In this document: positions 13,974-16,825 of the stretch, in pieces
Numbering within the stretch: the first letter of the stretch is position 1
Layout of the letters: each line of letters opens with the position of its first letter
Assembly: GCA_050693155.1 (NCBI GenBank)
Contig: JBOGWA010000153.1
Span: 1-16,825, forward strand
Source: JBOGWA01 sp050693155
GTDB taxonomy: Bacteria; Actinomycetota; UBA4738; CALAEC01
DNA: 16,825 nucleotides
Reading direction: 5' to 3'
Notes under the pieces: model-generated
What the model was told of the DNA's origin: nothing
The model's input: the letters and a program-made list of their open reading frames with translations, nothing else
Database searches by the model: none
Made by a program: the position numbers and the translations under genes

Positions 13974-14533
13974 GTCAATCGCTCCCGAAGCTTCCGAACG
14001 GCGGCGAGGATCCGAGTCTTCACGGTCCCGAGGGGCGTCCCAGTCGCCTCCGCGATTCGCCGCCCCGTCCAACCCCTGAAGTACATGAGCTCCAGGGCCT
14101 CACGTTGCTCCGGCGGAAGGCCCTCGACGGCCTCTCTCACCTCTCGGCGGCGGTCGGCGAGCTCGGCTTCCTCGACCACGATCTCTGCTAGGTCTTCGCT
14201 CTCGACGGGGCCGGGGTTCACTTGCCTCTCTCGCTTGTGCAGCCGTTCTTCCTTTCGCACGAGATCGACGGCCCGGTGATGTACGAGGGAGAGGAAGAAG
14301 GTGCGGAAGGGTCCGCGGGTCGGGTCGTAGATCTCGGGCGCGCTCCAGAGCGCTGCATACGCCTCCTGGACGATCTCCTGGGCAAGCTCGGGCACCCGAA
14401 GAATACGTCGTGCGACACCAAAGGCGGCGGGCGCGTAGCGCCCATAGAGGTCCTCGAATGCGTCCTGGTCGCGAGCGGCGACACGACGGACGAGCTCGGC
14501 ATCCGACTCCGCCACCCAGCCAGTATGCATCAT
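13970..14533 (-). CDS. ECF sigma-70 family factor (SigK-like)
   Basis: An ~187-residue extracytoplasmic-function sigma factor containing only regions 2 and 4. Region 2: DAFEDLYGRYAPAAFGVARR, ELAQEIVQEAYAALW and TFFLSLVHHRAVDLVRK (promoter melting/-10 recognition). Region 4: VEGLPPEQREALELMYFRGW and RRIAEATGTPLGTVKTRILA (HTH for -35 recognition). Pairing with an RskA-like partner suggests the SigK group. The start is uncertain: ATG 14533, ATG 14530 and GTG 14515 (AESDAELVRR) are all plausible, none with a ribosome binding site. The frame runs upstream to 14617, but that part is translation of the dispersed 77-nt repeat (FRGGWGAELA...) and is not considered protein. The regulon is unknown. Confidence 0.93.
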   Translation of the reverse strand: MMHTGWVAESDAELVRRVAARDQDAFEDLYGRYAPAAFGVARRILRVPELAQEIVQEAYAALWSAPEIYDPTRGPFRTFFLSLVHHRAVDLVRKEERLHKRERQVNPGPVESEDLAEIVVEEAELADRRREVREAVEGLPPEQREALELMYFRGWTGRRIAEATGTPLGTVKTRILAAVRKLRERLT

Positions 14534-14536
14534 CCA

Positions 14537-14613
14537 ATTTGGGGGCTCGATCGCAGTCTGGACCACTGCCTCCTGCATCGGGGCGAGCTCTGCCCCCCAA
14601 CCCCCCCGAAAGA
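14537..14613 (-). repeat. 77-nt dispersed hairpin repeat, copy 2
   Basis: On the minus strand the first 33 nt, beginning TCTTTCGGGGGGG, are identical to copy 1 (3725-3801); the rest differs at about ten positions. The end arm is GAGCCCCCAAA in place of GAGCCCCCCAA, so the TTGGGGG/CCCCCAA pairing is retained. It occupies nearly all of the divergent spacer between the sigma and glutaredoxin-like genes and ends 3 nt before the sigma ATG at 14533. As with copy 1, it is oriented in the same sense as the gene it precedes. Confidence 0.8.
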
Positions 14614-14618
14614 CCATC

Positions 14619-14624
14619 TAGCAT
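14619..14624 (+). promoter_or_regulatory. Putative -10 box (TAGCAT) for the glutaredoxin-like gene
   Basis: TAGCAT fits TANNNT and ends 7 nt before the ATG at 14632. No ribosome binding site separates them, so a leaderless transcript is predicted. The box lies just outside copy 2 of the 77-nt repeat. Confidence 0.4.
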
Positions 14625-14631
14625 TCGGTCG

Positions 14632-14892
14632 ATGGCGCGCGCCCGCGACGATCGCCTGCCCCTCGTCACGATGTACTCGCGCCGGCGGTGCGGTCTCTGC
14701 GACGCCGCCCGCGACGTGATCCTCGGGGCGCTCTCCGAGGTGGAGTTCGAGTTCGAGGAGCTCTTCATCGACGAGAACGATGACCTTGAGGGACGATACG
14801 GCCTCCGAGTGCCGGTCGTGCTCGTCGACGGGGATGAACGCTTCGAGACGGAAGTCGACGGCGCCGAGCTGCGAGCGACTTTGAGAAATTGA
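14632..14892 (+). CDS. Glutaredoxin-like (DUF836/glutaredoxin-2-like) thiol protein
   Basis: An 86-residue thioredoxin-fold protein. The first strand VTMYSRRRCGLCDAARDVI carries the redox pair C20-G-L-C23 at the start of helix 1, and RVPVVLVDG provides the conserved cis-proline strand; the C terminus is a short helix. It matches in size and layout the glutaredoxin-like protein encoded upstream of hemA in mycobacteria (Rv0508, from memory). It probably exchanges thiol electrons with a partner, but the natural substrate is unknown. Start ATG 14632 is chosen over the upstream open frame (to 14410) because the latter crosses the 77-nt repeat and the sigma gene. The stop codon overlaps the -35 of the rex promoter. 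Confidence 0.85.
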   Translation: MARARDDRLPLVTMYSRRRCGLCDAARDVILGALSEVEFEFEELFIDENDDLEGRYGLRVPVVLVDGDERFETEVDGAELRATLRN

Positions 14893-14918
14893 GAAAATCG
14901 AGGCTCGGTGAGTACAAT
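14889..14918 (+). promoter_or_regulatory. Promoter for rex-hemA (TTGAGA-18-TACAAT)
   Basis: The -35 TTGAGA (14889-14894) overlaps the glutaredoxin stop codon, and the -10 TACAAT (14913-14918) follows after an 18-nt spacer; this is the best sigma-70-type promoter in the window. It predicts a leader of about 14-15 nt before the ATG at 14940. A GGGGCCCC palindrome (14920-14927) lies at the expected transcription start. No match to the classical Rex operator (TTGTGAAnnnnTTCACAA) was seen. Confidence 0.6.
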
Positions 14919-14939
14919 CGGGGCCCCAGGTTCCTCCAG

Positions 14940-15641
14940 ATGAGCGTGCGACCGATTCCCGAAGCGACCGTAGGCCGTCTCCCGCTGTATCTTCGCGCCC
15001 TTGTCGAGCTCGCCGAGCGAGACCTGATCACGATCTCCTCCGACGCGCTCGCCGAAGCCGCGGGAGTGAATTCCGCGAAGGTCAGGAAGGACCTTTCCTA
15101 CCTCGGGTCCTACGGAACTCGAGGGGTGGGGTACGACGTTGCCTACCTGATCCACCAGGTCCGCCGGGAGCTCGGCCTCACGCAGGACTGGCCGGTGCTC
15201 ATCGCCGGCCTCGGGAACCTGGGCCACGCGCTCGCGAACTACCGCGGGTTCGCCGAGCGCGGTTTTCAGATCGTCGCGCTCGTCGACAACGATTCGCGCA
15301 AGGTCGGAGAGCGGGTCGGGGGCCTCCGCGTCGCGCACTTCGACGAGATGGCGCGCCTCGTCAAGCGGCACCGGATCGCGATCGGCATGATCTGCACGCC
15401 GGCCGGCGCGGCCCAGGAGGTCGCCGATCGGATGGTGCGAGCGGGCATCCGCTCGATTCTGAATTTCGCCCCCGCCCTCGTCGATGTTCCGAGGCAAGTC
15501 TCGCTCCGGAAGGTAGATCTTTCGATCGAGCTCCAAATCCTTTCGCACTACGAGCAGCGGCGCGCCGTCCTTGCCGACCTCAGGCGGGGGAAGGGGCGCC
15601 AGCTCGCCGATGTCCGACGTAAGGTCGGAGCGACCTCTTGA
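14940..15641 (+). CDS. rex: Redox-sensing transcriptional repressor Rex
   Basis: A 233-residue Rex protein: a dimeric repressor that binds DNA when NADH/NAD+ is low and lets go on binding NADH. N-terminal winged helix: ATVGRLPLYLRAL, then ALAEAAGVNSAKVRKDLSYL (recognition helix) and the wing GSYGTRGVGYDV (56-67). Rossmann domain: PVLIAGLGNLGHAL with GLGNLG at 90-95, IVALVDND (acidic beta2 end), GMICTPAGAAQEVADRMV, and ILNFAPALVDVP near the C terminus, all family landmarks. Position directly before hemA matches the rex-hem operon of Streptomyces. The ATG at 14940 is chosen over the in-frame GTG/ATG-type start at 14889, because the promoter lies between them. Confidence 0.95.
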   Translation: MSVRPIPEATVGRLPLYLRALVELAERDLITISSDALAEAAGVNSAKVRKDLSYLGSYGTRGVGYDVAYLIHQVRRELGLTQDWPVLIAGLGNLGHALANYRGFAERGFQIVALVDNDSRKVGERVGGLRVAHFDEMARLVKRHRIAIGMICTPAGAAQEVADRMVRAGIRSILNFAPALVDVPRQVSLRKVDLSIELQILSHYEQRRAVLADLRRGKGRQLADVRRKVGATS

Positions 15642-15664
15642 TGGCTCGCGCGGTTCCGGGCTGA
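15641..15664 (+). other. Seven-codon mini-ORF bridging rex and hemA
   Basis: ATG at 15641 overlaps the rex stop (TGATG) and encodes MARAVPG before a TGA that itself overlaps the hemA ATG (TGATG at 15662-15666). Ribosomes finishing rex could therefore re-initiate twice to reach hemA. Whether it is translated is inference. Confidence 0.35.
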
Positions 15665-16825
15665 TGGCTCTGCTCGCGCTCGGAGTGTCGTACCGGCGCG
15701 CTCCGGTCGAGCTCCTCGAACGACTCGCGTTCGGCGAGGAGGAGTATCCAAAGGCGTACCACCATCTCGCGTCGCTGGAAGCGGTTCGTGAGAGCGTCGT
15801 CCTCTCGACATGCAACCGGGTGGAGGTCTTCGCTTCGGTGACGCACTACCACCAGGGGTTTCAGGACCTCAAGCGGTTTCTTTCGGAGTCTCGAGACGTC
15901 CCGATGGAGGAATTCGCCGAGCCGCTCTATTCCCACTACGAAGAGCAGGCCGTCGAGCACCTCTTCTCGGTGGCCGGCGGGATCGACTCTATGGTGGTGG
16001 GAGAGCCGCAGATCCTGTCTCAGGTTCGCGAGGCGTTTCGCCGAGCGAGAACAGAAGATGCGGCCGGCGAGGCAATGACCGCCCTCTTCACGCAGGCCGT
16101 ACGAGTGGGTCGTCGGGTGCGTACGGAGACCGCCATCGGAGCGAGTCCTGCCGCCTACATCGAGGCGGGGGCCGATCTGGCCTCGGACTTCCTCGGCGGG
16201 CTCGAGGGTTGCTCGCTGCTCGTGGTCGGGGCAGGGAAGATGAGCGAGCTGGGCGTCCGCGGTCTGCGAGCTCGAGGAATCGGTTCCGTCCGAATCCTGA
16301 ACCGGACCCCGGAGCGAGCCGCCCGCATCGCAGCGACGATCGGCGCTTCCTCGGGGGGGCTCGGAGAGCTCGGCGAGGCGCTTCCCGAGGCCGACCTGGT
16401 CGTCACGTCCACCGGAGCGACGGGAATCGTGGTCGGTGGAGGCAGCATCTCGGCAGCCATGACCGGGCGGGAACATCGACCGCTCTTCTTGCTCGACCTG
16501 GCGGTTCCCCGCGATGTGGACCCGGGCGCGCGCATGGTTCCGGGGGTTGGGGTCGCCGACATCGATGACCTCCGGGGGCTCGTCGCGAACGCCGCGGCGG
16601 CGGAGGAAGTCGAGAAGGGGCGCGCCATCGTTGCCGAGGAGACCCGGAGGTTCGTGACGAAGCAGCGCGCCGCGCGTTTCGCTCCCCTCATCGCCGCGCT
16701 CCACGCGAGGGGAGAGGAGGTTCGCGCCGCCGAGCTCGAGCGGCTTGCTTCGAAGCTGTCTCGACTGCCGGGGCGCGATCGCGAGGCGATCGAGGCGCTC
16801 ACGCGAAGGATCGTCAAGACACTTC
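15664..16825 (+). CDS. hemA: Glutamyl-tRNA reductase HemA (3' end cut by window)
   Basis: 387 residues are visible and the frame is still open at the right edge; the full enzyme is usually ~420-450. HemA reduces glutamyl-tRNA(Glu) to glutamate-1-semialdehyde, the first committed step of tetrapyrrole (haem) synthesis by the C5 route. Seen: N-terminal GVSYRRAPVELLERLAF (7-23), catalytic thiolate C50 in LSTCNRVEVF, substrate-binding GEPQIL (113-118), NADPH-binding LLVVGAGKMSELG (from ~185) with ILNRTPERA, and LLDLAVPRDVDP. The C-terminal dimerisation region is only begun. The ATG overlaps the TGA of a 7-codon mini-ORF that starts on the rex stop, and there is no ribosome binding site, so translation probably depends on coupling to rex. 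Confidence 0.95.
   Translation, partial: MALLALGVSYRRAPVELLERLAFGEEEYPKAYHHLASLEAVRESVVLSTCNRVEVFASVTHYHQGFQDLKRFLSESRDVPMEEFAEPLYSHYEEQAVEHLFSVAGGIDSMVVGEPQILSQVREAFRRARTEDAAGEAMTALFTQAVRVGRRVRTETAIGASPAAYIEAGADLASDFLGGLEGCSLLVVGAGKMSELGVRGLRARGIGSVRILNRTPERAARIAATIGASSGGLGELGEALPEADLVVTSTGATGIVVGGGSISAAMTGREHRPLFLLDLAVPRDVDPGARMVPGVGVADIDDLRGLVANAAAAEEVEKGRAIVAEETRRFVTKQRAARFAPLIAALHARGEEVRAAELERLASKLSRLPGRDREAIEALTRRIVKTL

Noticed and set aside
14515..14632. SigK-type autoregulated promoter upstream of the sigma gene
   Set aside because: CCATC and CCGAAT strings occur next to the glutaredoxin start, but they are separated by only a few bases, not the ~16 required.
14893..14939. Classical Rex operator for autoregulation
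   Set aside because: The A-rich TTGAGAAA segment resembles half a site, but no inverted TTCACAA half follows at the right spacing.
14100..15815. Minus-strand open frame of 571 codons across sigma, glutaredoxin, rex and hemA
   Set aside because: It runs antisense or out of frame through four recognisable genes and has no domain; a G+C shadow.

Overview
The window is G+C-rich, densely packed DNA that reads as a chromosomal segment of an actinobacterium (Actinomycetota), probably a lineage distant from the well-studied genera. The main evidence is gene content and order. An excisionase-like HTH protein, a tiny Arg/Lys-rich bS22 (COX24/AURKAIP1-type) ribosomal protein, a GalE2-like epimerase and a PlsC-type acyltransferase occur in the same order as in the mycobacterial Rv0500A-Rv0502 region. 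A sugar-phosphate isomerase like Rv0498, a glutaredoxin-like protein like Rv0508, and rex-hemA complete the picture. These comparisons come from memory of the families, not from a search.

Layout. (1) Nt 3-851: the 3' end of a secreted DUF11 plus RTX calcium-binding repeat protein, meeting a DUF72/YecE gene (minus strand) tail to tail. (2) Nt 1645-5848, plus strand: HTH protein, Clp1-type P-loop polynucleotide kinase, bS22, SAM hydroxide adenosyltransferase, a 77-nt dispersed repeat, atypical SDR epimerase, and an acyltransferase with an N-terminal zinc-knuckle-like motif. (3) Nt 7769-5845, minus strand: EamA transporter, sugar-phosphate isomerase/epimerase and a previously unlisted 45-residue membrane protein. 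(4) Nt 7906-13251, plus strand: class A penicillin-binding protein, tocopherol-cyclase/AttH-like protein, acyl-CoA synthetase (4-nt overlap) and a seven-helix membrane protein. (5) Nt 14533-13248, minus strand: an ECF sigma factor and its RskA-like anti-sigma factor (4-nt overlap), with a second copy of the 77-nt repeat just upstream. (6) Nt 14632 to the right edge, plus strand: glutaredoxin-like protein, redox repressor Rex, and glutamyl-tRNA reductase HemA (cut by the window end).

Functionally this is mostly housekeeping: RNA/ribosome-linked genes, envelope lipid and peptidoglycan synthesis, and a redox/haem block (Rex senses NADH/NAD+ and heads the hemA operon). No phage, transposase, CRISPR, tRNA or rRNA was seen, and no gene-free stretch exceeds about 140 bases.

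The structure not explained by the genes is the most interesting part. There are two copies of a conserved 77-nt hairpin repeat, each immediately 5' of a gene start and in the same sense. A short GGGTCCGGGGG motif occurs four times. All three convergent gene junctions have interlocking stop codons. A recurrent TANNNT box lies 7-9 nt before start codons that lack a ribosome binding site, which suggests widespread leaderless transcription. A 7-codon ORF bridges rex and hemA.
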